This document shows, piece after piece, positions 11,001 to 25,300 of a stretch of 64,000 nt of DNA. The stretch comes from Reticulascus tulasneorum (taxonomy: Eukaryota > Ascomycota > Sordariomycetes > Glomerellales > Reticulascaceae), in the NCBI GenBank assembly GCA_001557505.1, contig LSAX01000013.1:744001-808000 (forward strand), read 5' to 3'. Within the stretch, counting starts at the first letter, position 1. Every line of letters begins with the position of its first letter. The position numbers and the translations under genes were made by a program. A model generated the notes under the pieces. It did no database searches, was not told the origin of the DNA, and saw only the letters and a program-made list of their open reading frames with translations.

Positions 11001-13500
11001 GTTTTAGACTTATTAAAGATAATTATTTAAATTATTCTTTTGTTCTAAAAGGTAAAATATATCTTACGTTCTTCATCGGTTAGAGTTAATATATCTATAT
11101 TACTTATGAAGAGTATATATATATATTCCTTACCGAAAGATATAATATCTCTTTGAGGGATTTAAGGTTTATTAGCCTGGTTAGGCTTAGAAGTTTTTCT
11201 TATTAACGATAAGGGTAATAAGGTTTAAGGTATATTAATTAGCTTAAATAAATTGGTGTAGATCGTTTAAGAAGATCGTTTAGTAATTCTTAATAATTTC
11301 TTTATCTTATTTATATTAAGAAGATTAAGAAGTTCGTTTTTAATAAGATCTTATTAATTACTTTTTTAAGATATAATTATATCCTTAATTAATAAAGATT
11401 AAAAAGGTAAGATATAAGGTTTTTTAGTAATATAAATAAAGAAATATATATAAATAAAAAACAAATTATCAGATATAAACAGGTCGAATATATATAAGCA
11501 GAAGGTCCTTTTCGAGGTTTATTTTCTCTTATTAAGGTCTTTAATACTTAATAAATCTATAATAACCTTAATTAAGGTATTAAAGATATAAGAATAATAT
11601 TTTTAAGTAGTTTAAAGATATATAATAGTAGTTAGTTTGATGGTTAAAGGGAAGTTATAATATATATAGATTTCTAATATTAATAATAATTATAGGAAAG
11701 CTCTTTTTCTATTTCTTTTTTCGGGCTTTTTCTTTTTAATAATAATAACGGTTTTTTTATTTAATATTTTTAAGTAAAAAGAATATTTTTATTTTTCTTT
11801 TTTCTTTTTCTTTTTTCTCTTTTTATTTAATAAATAACCTTCTTGTTTTAAAGTTTTTTTATTTTCTTCTTATTTATAAAAGAAAATATCTTTTTCTTAT
11901 ATTCTTTATTTTTAAACTTTTAAAATTAACTTCTTTATTTCCTTAATTAAAACTTCTATCTATCATAGATTATATTCTTTATTTTCTTATTAATCTTAAT
12001 AACTATGTTCGTTATTATAAAATTAAGCTTATTAAGACTTTTAGTAAATAAGAGTTATAGTTATTATTTAACATTAAGATATTTATAAATTATAGATTTT
12101 TCTATTATATTGAGAAAGAACTTATTATAAACTATTCCTTTTTCTTTATAACTAATTAAGGCTAATTAGTAATAAGTTGTTATTTATCTCTAATATTTAT
12201 TCTTAAAAGGCCTAGCTTAAAATAATAGTAATATACGATCTAATTCTGTTTATTTTGAAATCTAGTTTATTAAGTTTATTAAAGATAATAAATCTTAAAA
12301 AGATGTTATTTACTATTTTTAACGAAATATACTTGGCAATAATCCTTTTATTAACGATTTAATAACTCTTAAACCTAAGTTCTCTTAATGTATAATTATA
12401 GTTATTAATAATTATAACACTTTTAATCATTAATTTATAAAATTCGCTTATTACCTAAATACTATCAAAAGCCTACTTATCCAGGTTTACGGAAAAATCA
12501 ACAAGGTCTTTTATAAATATTATGAAGATCGATATAATTCTTCTAGCTTTAATAATATTTTATATATTAATACGTAGGTTATATACCTTTTCTTTAAATA
12601 TATCTTATTACCTAGTTATTAAGATAACTATTATGCTAACTATAAGTTCTTTAAGAAATCTGATTATATCTTTTAGGTTAATAATATAACTTATAAACTA
12701 TTTAGCTTTAAGGTTAATAAATCTAATTAAGCTTAAGAAGCTCTTAAAGCTTAGTCTATTATAACTAAAACTAAATAGATTTATCTTTTTAATTTTAACT
12801 TTCTTTATCTATTTATTATAACTAATTTCCTTTATAAACAGTTTAATATATCTTAAGTTAAAGATATTATATCTTTAGTTCCTTATCTTAACCGCTTTTA
12901 GAATAAAACTATTATCATTTTTAGACTCTATCTCGCCGTTAACGTTAAGATTTCTTAACAAACTAAGCAGAATATGATATCTTAAAATTTTTTAGATAAA
13001 AAGGCTAAAAATAAAAATATATAAGAAATAATTAAATAAAAAGTTAAAATATAAATTTAATAATAACCTTAATTTTTAAAAATTAAAAAGATTTTATAAA
13101 TGAAAATTTCTATTTCGCTAATTCTAATTTATAATTATAATGATTATAATAACCTAATCAAGCTTAATACCTATTAGATATATTATCCTTTATCTTATAA
13201 GGTTATCTTTTTTAGATCTTAGAAGATAAAATGTTAAAGATAAATATAAATAAAAAAAGTAAAAAGTGAAATTTTTAAAGTTATATAACTTTTAGAAAAA
13301 AGAATAAATAAATAAAAGGTTAGATAGGTTAAAATAAAGGTCTAATAATAATAAAAAATAAGTATAAAAATATAAAATTAAGGTCTAATAGAAAAAAAAG
13401 GTAATATAACAATATAGAAAATAAGGTATAAGTCTATAAAATTAGTCTTAAAAATAAAAGTATAAGAAGCTGGTTATTAGCTATTAAGCCATGGTAATAT
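8087..13500. other. Unassigned 5.4 kb between pol and 3' LTR, inner copy
   Basis: In an ordinary Gypsy element the 3' LTR follows integrase closely. Here 5.4 kb intervene. The block is shared by both copies (outer equivalents 22,341-26,550 and 6,458-7,662), so it was part of the element before the last transposition. A plus-strand frame starting with ATG at 12,005 can be read to about 13,470 with stops in roughly 6% of codons (all TAA/TAG). A minus-strand frame through the same DNA also reads as plausible protein ('NRQRKLKLKRQIYL', 'LAQQLSQQLGNKIYLKK'), so the coding strand is unresolved. A Lys-rich minus-strand stretch lies at about 11.7-12.0 kb. I recognise no domain. Confidence 0.5.
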
Positions 13501-13899
13501 GAAATTAAGTTATAGTTAAGCCTGATCAGCTTTATTCTAAAATATCTTAGTATTTATTATGGTCTATTAACCTTCTTTATCGAATTAAGATAAAAAGGTC
13601 GTCTTTTTTAAGGTCTTTAATATTTTAGAAAAATTATTTTTAAAGTTTTTCTATATACTTCTTCTTAGCTATTTAGCGTATAACCTTTAAGATTAAATAT
13701 ATATTAAGGTTTTTTAGGTTTATAATTATCTTTTCTTTATATTTTTCTTTTTCTTCTTCAAGAGGTGTTAGGTCGAGGTCTAAAAGTAGGTTTATAATAT
13801 CTTTATCTTAGTCTTTTTAGGCTAATACTTTATCTTCTAGTTCTTATTATCTATTAAAAGCCTTAATAAACTTCCTTAGTCTATATTCTAAATACGTAG

Positions 13900-14760
13900 A
13901 TTTTTTCTTTTCTTTCTTACCAAAGGATTTTAGTTTATAAGATATATTATTTAAGGTTATTAATTTGATCTTATAAGGTCTTAATTATTTTAACTTAAGT
14001 TTAAAACTTCTACTTTTATCAAGAGATCTAATTATATTATAAATTAATATTATATTTCTTAAAACTAACTTTTATTTATAAAGACCTCTCTTATATCTTT
14101 TATTTTATTATTTAGCTTAAGTTTTTCTTCTATAGTTAAAGAGTTTAGTTATATAATCTTAATCTTTTTCAAGCTATATGATTACTTTTATCTATATTAT
14201 TAACTCTTAATTAGGCATATAGACTATATCTTATTTGAGAACTCTTTATATAATAATACTAGTCTTTATTAACGTGATAGTTTTATAGCCGTATATAAGG
14301 TAAAACGGAGTATACTTAGTTAGACCACGGATATATATATAGTTTATAAATAAAGCCGTTAAGAAAAATATTAAGATATTCGTATAGCTTTAATTATATT
14401 AGATCTGAAATATCTTCGTTATTAGCTAATATCTTATTTTAAAGATTTTATTTATATAAAAGTAATATATTAAGATAAGTTATTAATATAAGTTATATTT
14501 TTTAATAAACTTTATAATATATTTCTTATTTTCTAATCTTCCGTTAACTATTAGCTTATCGTAGATATTATAACGGTAGATGATTTTTTTAAATAAGAAC
14601 TTCGTAATATATATAAACTTATTACTTAAGAGGTATCTTACTTTTAACTAGCTAATAAAATAATCTTTAACTTCTATTATTATCTATTTCCTTATGAATT
14701 ATATATCTAAATAGATAATTCTGAATATTATTAATTATATTTTAGTTTATCCGTAAGGCT
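13900..14760 (-). pseudogene. pol: Gypsy integrase core and C-terminal domain, inner copy
   Basis: The minus strand shows the integrase catalytic core: 'IIIEVKDYF' with the first Asp at about 14,670, then 'IIYRYNIYDKLIVNGRLENKK' (family pattern VVDGG.ENK), where the second catalytic Asp has become Asn, and 'NKIFKIRYQ', where the Glu has become Lys. Both are single G-to-A changes expected from RIP. Further down are 'TKYTPFYLIYGYKT' (about 14,300-14,330), a classic Gypsy segment near the core's end, and 'DKSRSF' followed by 'LRPYKIK' (about 13,965-14,030), the GPYRI block of the C-terminal domain. The reading frame seems to continue to about 13,500 with an acidic/Lys-rich tail. The outer copy has the same at about 26,950-27,810. 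Confidence 0.85.
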
Positions 14761-16079
14761 TATCTTATCTAAAGGTTAATACTTAATATATTAAGTATAT
14801 TATAAAAACTTCTTTGATTATTTAGTATATATTATTTTAATAATATTTATTAATATATAACTTATACGTTAGTTCTCTCATTTTATAGCTGGTAATCTTA
14901 TAATTATCTCTGATCAAGGACAATTAATATTCTTTTTCGTCTATTTATTAATAAAAGGTAAGATATTTACTTAATAATTAAGTCTAAAGAAGTTTATCTT
15001 TGATTAAGAACTTATATACTTTCTTTTTCAACTTATCTTATTATAACTTAATAAGACTAATTAGTATATTCAGAATTATTAAGGTATATATAATCCGTTT
15101 AGATTTTTAATCTTATACTTAATCAGCGTTAAGCATATTAGATATTAGTCATAGATCTTTAATATCTATAATGTTAAAATTTATAATTAAGAAGAAGATT
15201 TATCTATTAATAAAGTTATTAATATCCTCTTCGTTTTCTTTATTAATAAGGTTAGAAAGACTTAATAACTTTTAAGATAACTTATTAATTATTATATTCT
15301 TTATCTTTAATATATATTTAATTTTAAAATCAAAAAGATAAATCCATATTATCTACCTTAAGATTAATACCCTTAAGAGATCTAATATTATGTTATTAAA
15401 TTATAAAATAAGTATTTTAATATTAGTTTTTAATAGAAAATAGGTGCCGTAAAGGTAATTCTTAAGCCTCTTCAAAGATATTAAGACTTTTCTTAATTTA
15501 AGTTTACTTATATCATAGATAAGCTCCGGCCTTTTCTATATACCACTTTTATATTAAGCTACTTATCTCTTCTTATTAAAAATAAATTAGCTTAATATTA
15601 CTCCTTAGCTAATATTACTAACATCTATATAAAAGTATATTAGCCTTAATCTAAGCTTATATATTAACATAATAAAGATTAAGGTTTTTATTAATTATTA
15701 TTTAAGTTAATTTATTATTTATTTTTAGTCTACTTTTTAGATAAAGATAATATCTTTCTTTAAAAAGAATATAAATAACTTAACGATAATTACGAAATCT
15801 TATACTTAATAATAATAAAATATAATAATATTTAAGAATGATTAGATTTTAATAATATCTTTATAAAGTTCCTACTCTTTGATTTTGATGATCTTCGCTT
15901 CTTCTAGTTTCTAACCTAACATCCCGTAAACGTATCTTATTAAAACTACTAATTCTTAATATCATTAAGATTTCACGTTTACTATTATATAACTTACTAA
16001 CTTAACGTTTATAAACACTTTATTAATATTAGTAATATATTTTATAATATATCTTCTTATTCTAAGCCTAATCAGCTTA

Positions 16080-16560
16080 TCATTATAAATAGTCTTTGGC
16101 CTTTTAACCATAATATCATCTAGAAAAGCTTAATAAATTTCAGGTATAAGGTCGTATAAGATCTTAGTAATAATATATATAAATTAGGTAATTAAGTTAA
16201 TAACTTTTTATAATAAGATATATATTCAGAAAAACCTTATTAATATTATAAATGTTATAAGGTCTCTATTTTTTTTATTAAGGCTAACCTAGTTATATTT
16301 AAAGAAGAAATCGAGTAAGGATATTAGCTTATATATAGTAAAATCTTCTAAAAATTCATTAACATTAAAAAAGATAAAATTATCTTTAATAATTATAATG
16401 TTAATCTTTATAATAAAGTTAATTAGCTTTATCTTATTATCTTTTTTATAAATGAAGAATTAAGGGTTTTTATAAAAAATATAACTTTCTTTAAGAACTC
16501 CCTTTTTAAAGTGTTTTTTAAACATCTAAATGATTATAGTTTTTAACACTTTTAAGATTA
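16080..16560 (-). pseudogene. pol: Gypsy reverse transcriptase domain, inner copy
   Basis: Reading the minus strand through RIP stops gives the order of motifs of fungal Ty3/Gypsy reverse transcriptases: 'YKNP.FF.YKKDNKIKLI' (substrate-binding fingers, normally KKDGKYRLI), 'ISLLDFFFKYNQV' (the first catalytic Asp, normally DLFSGYDQV), 'ILYDLIPEIYQAFLDDIMVK' with the FLDD active-site motif intact at about 16,104-16,130, then 'GPKTRYND'-like RPKTIYND. Many CAA/CAG codons are now stops, so no polymerase can be made. The matching block in the outer copy is at about 29,129-29,609. Confidence 0.85.
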
Positions 16561-17499
16561 GGATACCTTTTGCTTATTATACCTTATATAATATTATCTT
16601 TATCTTTTATTATAATATAATAATAAAGTCTAACCGTTTATATTTAGAGAAATCCTATATAAAAGCTACTTCACGGTTAAAAAATATAATTTTAAAAAGT
16701 TCATGTTCTTTTTTATATAAATACCTAAAAGAGTTTAAGATAAGTTAAAGTTTTTTTTTTATAAGATGATTTCTTAGCTTAATTGTTAAGAACTTAAAGG
16801 TAATCAGGCCAGGATAAAGAAGGTCTTATTATCTAAAAAGCTCTTTTATCTCTTTAAGCTTTTTCATTTTCCATCTTATATCTTTTTTTAGTATTAATCC
16901 GTTAAAAAGAACATTATCTATAAGATAAACCTTAACCTTTTTAGGCTTATAAGTTCTTAATATTTACCTTTATACCTTTTTAATACTTTTCTTATTCTAT
17001 AATTATAAAATCTTTAATCTTATTTTCTTAATTCTTTCCTTTTCTAATTTCTTAAACTTTTCATTTTCTAAATAGCGAATTTTTATTTTAGTAAGATATG
17101 TTTTTATTAATAACTCTTCTTCCTTCTTCTTTTACTGATTAAGGTTACCCTATTATCAAATTACTTTTAAGATATATAATTATTAAATAATTACCTCTTC
17201 TTTATATATTATTATCTTTTTAGCGATTTGGTAATAAATATATTTTAAGTTATAACGTCTAAACGTTATTATAACTTTATAGATTTAAGATAATATAACA
17301 TTATATATAGGTTTTATTAATAATTCCATAATATAGTAAGCCTGATTAGGAAAGATATAATTAAGAAAAATATCATTAAGCTTTATTCTTTCTAATTCTA
17401 AGGTTTTAAAATTAATATATCTTTAGTTATTTCCGTTAGCTTTATCTTATTAATAAGATTTTTTTTTAGAAGGATTATTATCTTTAGCTTTATATCTTT

Positions 17500-19440
17500 T
17501 ATTATCTTAGTCTTAATTAAGGTAGATTTTTTTTATATTAACTATTTTAGATCTTATTATAGATCTTATTAATATAAGAAGATATATTTATCTAATAGTA
17601 AAGTTAATAAAGATAATATTACGAAAGTAATTTAACGTAAAAGTTATTTATAAAATAAATAATATACTAAGTAAGAAATCATAATTATAATTCTTATTAA
17701 ATAAGACTTAGATAATCATCTTAATTTAATATAGACCTATCTAGATATACTTTTTTATATATTTAACCATTCTTAAGCTCTAATCAAACGTGAGATTATT
17801 CACCATAAATATTAAGTTTCTTATATAATCTATAAAGCTAAACCTTTTCGCTATAGACTTTCTCATTAGATTATATTAAGCTTTAATATTAATAATAGCA
17901 AAAACTATCCTTCTTAGTTTATCAGCTTTAAGTCCTAATCTAATTTCTAAAATAATCTATAAACTAATTATTAAAAATATTATAAGATTTAAAGACTAAG
18001 CTAAGCCTAATCAGGTTAATATAAAAGTTATTCCCATCGTTATTATCATAACATCATCTCTACCGTCTATTACTTTTTATTCTTTAATTCTCTTTTAAAA
18101 AGACCTTTTTGCTATATTTAATTATAACATTTTAATAAACTTAGGTATTTTTAAACGTATTACCTTCAATTAGTTGTTTATTATTATTTAAAGCTAAGCT
18201 ATCTTTATATCTTTAAACATTAAGATAGTTATATAGATATTTTTCATAGGTAGCTTTATTATCTATATATCCTTTTATTTTTTGATGTTATTAATAATTT
18301 TATATATAACTTTATTATTACTAAATATTAGTCTAAAGTCTAAGATATACTCTATATTAATACCTAAGCTAATTTCTTTTACGTTATTTATTCTAAAAGA
18401 GATAAGCTTATTTAACTTTTTCTTAAAAGTCCTCCTTAAAATAGACTCCTTTTCTAATATTTCTATATCGTCATAAGCTTTACTCTAAGAAAAATAAATT
18501 GTTTAAGCCTAATTAAGAATAACTAAGCTTATTTTACTTTATGTCCTATTATTAAACTTAATATTTTATAATATTTTTAGTTATAATAACGATTAGTTAT
18601 AAAGGGTTTATCAATAATTAAAAGTTTTAGATTTCAATTAAATAATTAAGAATATATTTTTTAAGTTATTCTTTATTTTTAATATAAACCTAGCTAAGAT
18701 GAAGGTTATATTTTTTTTAATTAATAATTATCTTTAATTAAGGTCTTCTATATCTTTTAACTTCTATTTTTATGTTTTCTTATAGTTAAGATGTTATAAT
18801 GTTTATTATTATTATAATCTAGAAGATCTATCTTTAATCTATCTGGTAATCGTTTTTTTATTTAAGAAGCTATTTATACGACCTTCCTTAATTATATAGT
18901 CTAGAATATATTCTTTTTAAACGTTTACGTTAGCTCTTATATAATATTTTTTTTACAGAAAAAGATCTTCTTATCTTTAAGGTTAGTTAGTTAGTTTATA
19001 TATTAGACTAATATATATCTTAACCTTCTATAATAAGTATAATAACTTTAGTAAGGGAATTTTGAATATTTATTTCCTTAATTACCTCGAGGATTTTTTA
19101 AATGTTCTTTCCGGACTAATTAAATATAAAAGATAATCTTTTTTGCAAAATTATATTTAGTTATTATTTTTTATAAGTCTTTCTACTTTTTTTTTTATTT
19201 TATAAATATTCTTTTAGTTTTAATATTAACTTTTAAGATAAGGTTTTTTATTTATTTAGTAAGCTTATTTATCTTTTTATTAGATTCTTTTTTTAAAGAT
19301 AATAATAAATTATCTAATATCTAATTAAGGTTAATTTATTATTTCTTATTTGATTTTTTTTTATTTTTATTTAGCTTAAGGTTATTAATTATTTAATCTT
19401 TAATCGTTTTATGAAACTTTTTTAGATACCTAAGTTATTT
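17500..19440 (-). pseudogene. Probable gag / pre-RT region, inner copy
   Basis: Upstream of the reverse transcriptase on the minus strand two stretches read as protein-like once RIP stops are ignored. At about 19,440-18,780 there is a Lys/Leu-rich, apparently helical stretch beginning KQLRYLKKFHKTIKDQ. At about 18,480-17,520 there is a polar stretch containing 'GYIDNKATYEKYLYNYL'. Position between the 5' LTR and pol suggests Gag and the Gag-Pol junction with the protease, but I could not find a zinc knuckle or an aspartic protease DSG motif. The assignment rests on position alone. Confidence 0.35.
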
Positions 19441-21912
19441 AAGATTAATAAGGTTTTTTAATAATAACTTTTAAGCTATTTCTTTAAAGATCTTTTTATA
19501 ATAAATAACATATATAACCTTAATTATCTCCAAGTTAACTATAACGTTATTATCTACTTTTAAGGTTTTTCGTTTATAATCTTTAATCTTCTGTAAAAGT
19601 TTCATCATTTCTCTTAGGTCTTTAATATCTTCTTTCATAATCCTTATCTTTTCAATCTTATCGAGAGGTTCTTATAGCTAATCAAGGTCTATAATTTTAA
19701 ACTCCTTCTTAAGTATTACTTTTACCTTTTTTTATATAATATTATCTATAACGTATACCTTAAAGATCTTTTTAAACTTTAAATTAATATATTTTATTAT
19801 GTTTTCCTTTTTCTGATTATTAATCTATATAATAAGTTTTATCTAACTTTTATATTTATTTAAGAACTTAATAATCTAGTTATTTATAAATCTTAGAGTT
19901 TTAAATAACCTTAGAAAAGTTATTTTTATTAATTATATATAAGTAGTCTTATTTCTTAATATTTATTCTTAATTATTAGCCATTATAATATCTATAAAAG
20001 CTTTTTATTAGTTAATATTAATCATAAGCTAAGTTAGATTAGATATATATAAGTTATCTAGAAGAGAAGGGAATTAGCCTGTAGGATTATATAGTTATAA
20101 GACTTTCTTCTTAGTCTTTTTTGGTTTGTTTTTAATATTAGAGTTTTTTATAATATCTAGTGGTTATTATAAAGTATAATCTTAAATGTCCGTAAAGGTG
20201 TTCTTAGTTTTTATTAATGACCTTAGTGTAAAGACTTTTGATGTTAACGAATTAACTAGATTAAGAGATAAGCTTGATAGGTTTTTTAAACTTTTTTTCT
20301 AATTAGGTTTTAAATTATTTTTTAGTTTTAATATTATATTATTAAAATAAGCTTAATTAAGATAAGCTTATATCTTCTTAACTATTAACTATCGGTCTAC
20401 CTCTACTAAATATATTATAACCTATCTTATTATCTACGTTATTCTTTATATTTAAAGATTTACTATTAAAAAGTTTACCATTTTAATTTATAATATAATA
20501 AGTTATATTTTATAATTAATTATATTAGCTTTATCTTAGATATTATATTTTTTTAATATTTATTTAAGCTTAATTAGGCCTAGATAAGTGCTTATATATA
20601 ATATAAACGTTAATTATTACCTTTAACAAAGATTAATATTTATATAGTAAGTCTTAATTATATTATAAATTATTAAAACCTTGGTTTTCTTAATATTTAA
20701 TATCTTAAATTTCTTATTAAGATTTTTCTAATTAGTTATAACCTTTACGAGGTTGATATTTTATTTCTATTAATTATTACGAATAATTATTTTAAAGTCT
20801 CTTTTATCTTTTATTTTTAACCTTTTAATCTTAATATAATTTCCAACTAATAGGCCTGCTTACCACGTTATCTTTACCTTATTTATTTTGCGTAAAGATG
20901 GTGTTTTCTTTAGGGTTTTTAATATTTTTATGGTAGTATATCCCTGATTAGGTCTGTTTAAGACTTAGAAATATAGCTATTTATTACTAATTAGTGTTTT
21001 TCTATATAAATAAATATAGCTGGATTATTATATCTATATCATTTTTTTTGTTAATTATTGTTAAAGTTTATGATATAATAAAAGCTTTTCTAAAGCTTAG
21101 AAAGGTATATTTATATAATAATCTAGTCTGATTAGGTTAAATTAGTAAATTATAAATTATAAATTATAAACTAAGGGAAATAGGGAAATTAGTAAGTTGT
21201 AGACTGTTCTACATAGCTATTTAGACCTTAATAATTTTATAAAGAGTTAGTCTAATATATTTTATAAAAGCTTAATATTTGTTTATTAGTTTAATATTAA
21301 GTTAATTGTTAACCTAATAAGTTATAAGTATATTTATATATATAAAAGATGTTTATGATTTATTAAAAATTTATCTTAATATTTCTATAGGTATATTATA
21401 TATATATATACTCTGTATATAGTTTTAGAAACTAATAAACTAGTAAATTATAGATTATTTTATATAATTACTTAGATATTAACAATTCGATAAGGAGCTT
21501 ATCTAATATTTCTTATAAAAGCTTAATATTTATTTACTAATTTAACGTTAAATTAACTATTAACTTAACAAGTTATAAACTTATCTTCGTATATAAAAAA
21601 CATCTATAATTTATCAAAAACTTATTTTAATATTTTTATAAATATGTTATATATATACGTATTTCGTATATAACTTTAAAAACTGAAAATGATTGTTAAC
21701 GTTTATAATAAGCGGTAAGCTTACCTTAGCTTTTTCTTTAACTTGATAATACTCTTTATGTTATTGATAGATAAACTAATATATTATCCTATATACCTAA
21801 AATTTATTTTATTAACAATGTTCGTTTAGAATATATAAAAATATCTAACTATAATCTTTCTGATTAGGTCTAATTAGTTCTTCTATAATATAGATCTACC
21901 TCTAAGCATTAT

Positions 21913-22336
21913 TAAAATTAACCTAAGTTAGATCATCTTATAATTATACCACTATAACTACTAAATATTCTAATATATATAACCTAATATAACATATTAA
22001 AATAATAATATCTTAGTTATCTAGATAACTATATAAACGTGGAAAGTATTCTATCTTTGATCAAGGATAAGTAGATCTAATAATATAATTAAGGCTTTCG
22101 TAAAGTAAAGATTTATAAACTTATGATTTTATAAGATAACTTAATAATATGAATTTAATAATATTACGAGATATGCTTACAAGCGTGCTTATGAACATAT
22201 TAATGAAAGCTACGAAAATAACTAAATATAGAAAAGATTAATGATTAATATGTGCGTAAGTATGTGTCTAGGCCTGATCAGGCCAGTTATAATAGGTCTA
22301 TGGTAAAATATATTCACTTTACCTTACCTGGTTTCA
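21913..22336 (-). repeat. LTR C (5' LTR of inner element), 424 bp
   Basis: The same repeat. It keeps the terminal TTTCA on the plus strand, i.e. TGAAA at the LTR start on the minus strand, showing the unmutated TG boundary. TTAT follows at 22337-22340. A palindrome GGCCTGATCAGGCC lies within it near 22,280. Confidence 0.92.
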
Positions 22337-25300
22337 TTATCTTAGTAAAAAATCATTTTATAAGCCTAATTAACGATAATTATGATCTAATGATTATTAA
22401 AATATTTAATAATTATTAATAAATAAACTTTTTATATTTACTTAATATTTTATTTTTACTTAAAAATAATAATTTTATTTTTCAGGTCTATAATTTAATT
22501 ATTCCTTATTTAGCAAATAATTAAGAAATTAATAAGTCTTTTATAAATTAAAATAAGGCTATTTAACATCTCTTTATTGTTTAGTTAGTCTTTATTAATT
22601 ATTTTCAATTTAAAATTTTAAAAACTTATAAATAATTAGAGTTTATTTACTTATTATTATTAATTTTACTATATTTTTAATTAATAACCTTTTAACCAGC
22701 CCTTAAAAGCTTTTATATCTTTTAAGCTATTTATATTAAAAAAGTTCATAAAGACCTAATTAGGTTTATCTTAAAGCTTCTTAACAAATTTAATAACTAG
22801 AAATATAAGAGAAGATAATAGTTAATAATGTTAGTTCTCTAACCTAAGTAAAAAATAATAATATAAAGATTTCAATAAGAATATACTTTTTTAGAAACTT
22901 TTATCAGTTATATTATATAAAATAACTATTAAGCTTTTATCTTCAAAGATCTCTTTTATTTGTCTTAAGTTCTAAAAAGTCCTTAAAGGTGTATTAACCT
23001 TCTTAATTAAAAAAAATATTATCAATAAAAGGCTTTTCTATCTTTCTATAACCTTTAACATTTAAAAAGGATATTCTTTATATAACATCTTAACATCATA
23101 ATGGTTATATTCTTATATATAAATAGATAAACTAAGTTTATACCTGATCAGGTTCTAAAAGTAGATATTAATATAAGTAGCAAACTACTTTTTGCTTAAT
23201 TAATAATAAGTTTATTTATCTTAAATCTAATAAAAAGCTGATTATATTAAGTTTATCTTAGCTTCTTAGACCATCATTTTAATCTAGTTTAATATAAAAT
23301 ATTTATAACTATAATTATTAAGTTAAATAACGCTTAAATATAAATAGAATTTAGTTTTTAAGACTTATTTATTAATAAGATTAAGTCTGTAAGTTTAATA
23401 TTAGTTTATAACTTATATTATTTATAAGGTAAACTAATCTTTAACGTAATTATTACTCTAAAAGCTATTATAAAAGAAAATAATCTTATAGACCTAATCA
23501 ATGATAGTTATAACTTAATAATTATCATAATAATTAATAAAGATAATTATTTATATATTATAAAATATTTCTAACTTTCGTAGTTAAGCTTTTTTAATAA
23601 GATTATTATCTTCTTAATATTATTAGATCTAATTATTCTAAGTAGATTATATTATAAATCTTTAAATTATATCTTTCCTGATCAAAGCTAAACCTTTAAT
23701 TATTACCTCTCTAGTTAGTTAATCTTTTCTCTCTATCATAATTTTAAGGTTTTATAGACCTATAAGTAAGTATATATTAAATAAACTTAATTATCTATCT
23801 TTTTAGTCTTAACTTTAATACTAACTAATCTATTATTTAAACTCTCTCTAATATTTCTTAAGATCTAGCTTAAGTTCTTCTCTCTTAGGTTTAATAATAA
23901 TAAACTTATTAAGTAAAAAGGTTATTAAAAACAGAAAAAAACTTAGCTATAGAACCTAGTTTTAAAATCTCGTTAAGCTGATTATATATTAAGATTTATA
24001 AAAATCTTTCATATTATTATCTTATTAATCTAGCTTATATAAGGTTATAACTTTAAACTTATTAAAGATAATCATTTAAATTATTCCCTTATTCTAAAAG
24101 ATAAAATATACCTTATGTTCTTCATTGGTTAAAGTTAATATATCTATATCATTTATAGAGAATATATATATATATTCCTTACCGAAAAACATAATATCTT
24201 TTTAAAAGATTTAAGGCTTATTAGCCTAATCAGGCTTAGAAGCTCTTCTTATTAATAATAAAGGTAATAAGGTTTAAAATATATTAATTAGCTTAAATAA
24301 ATTAATATAAATCGTTTAAAGAGATTACTTAGTAATTCTTAATAATCTTTTTATCTTATCTATATTAAGAAGATCAAGAAGTTCATTTTTAATAAGATCT
24401 TATTAATTACTCTTTTAAGATATAATTATATCCCTAATTAATAAAGACTAAAAAGGTAAGATATAAGGTTTTTTAGTAATATAAATAAAGAAATATATAT
24501 AAATAAAAAATAAATTATTAGATATAAGTAAGTTAAGTATATATAAATAAAAGGTCCTTTTTAAGGCCTATTTTCCCTTATTAAGGTTTTTAATACTTAA
24601 TAAATCTATAATAACCTTAATTAAGATATTAAAGATATAAAAATAATATTTTTAAATAGTTTAAAGATATATAATAATAGTTAGTTTGATAATTAAAAAG
24701 AAATTATAATATATATAGATTTCTAATATTAATAATGATTATAAAAAGGCTTTTTTTCTATTTCCTTTTTCGGGCTTTTTCCTTTTAGTAATAATAACGG
24801 CCTTCTTACCTAATATCTTTAAGCAAAAAGAACACTTTTGCTTTTCTTTTTTCTTTTTCTCTTTTCTCTTTTTATCTAACAAATAACCTTCTTATTTTAA
24901 AGTTTCTTTATCCTCCTCTTATCTATAAGAGAAAATATCTCTTTCTTATATTCCTTATCTTTAAACTTTTAAAATCAACTTTCTTACTTCCTTAATTAGA
25001 ACTTCTATCTATTATAGATTATACTCTCTACCTTCCTGTTAATCTTAATAACTATATTTACCATCGCAAAATTAAGCTTATTAAGACTTTTAGCGAATAA
25101 GAGTTATAATTATTATTTAACGTTAAAATATTTATAAATTATAGATTTTTCTGTTATATCGAGAAAAAACTTATTATAAACTATTCTTTTTTCTTTATAA
25201 CTAATTAAGGCTAATTAATAATAAATTATTATTTATCTTTAATATTTATTTTTAAAAGGCCTAACCTAAAATGATGATAATATATAATCTAATTCTATTT

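Larger units (their letters stand above)
7663..22336 (-). mobile_element. Inner Ty3/Gypsy LTR retrotransposon, full-length 14.67 kb copy
   Basis: Complete copy: 5' LTR 21913-22336, interior 8087-21912 (13,826 bp), 3' LTR 7663-8086, flanked by TTAT (7659-7662 and 22337-22340). The same site without an insertion, with a single TTAT, is seen inside this copy itself at 9288-9291, which proves that it inserted into a sister copy. Differences from the outer copy are essentially C/T and G/A transitions, the RIP signature. Recognisable protein remnants are reverse transcriptase and integrase. The length is about twice that of ordinary fungal Gypsy elements (5-8 kb). Confidence 0.9.

Noticed and set aside
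16530..16748. Short plus-strand ORFs in the AT island (also 18282-18476 and 31331-31525)
   Set aside because: They are low-complexity hydrophobic frames opposite the retrotransposon's coding strand, in AT-rich decayed DNA, with no motif. The pair at 18,282 and 31,331 is simply the same repeat position.
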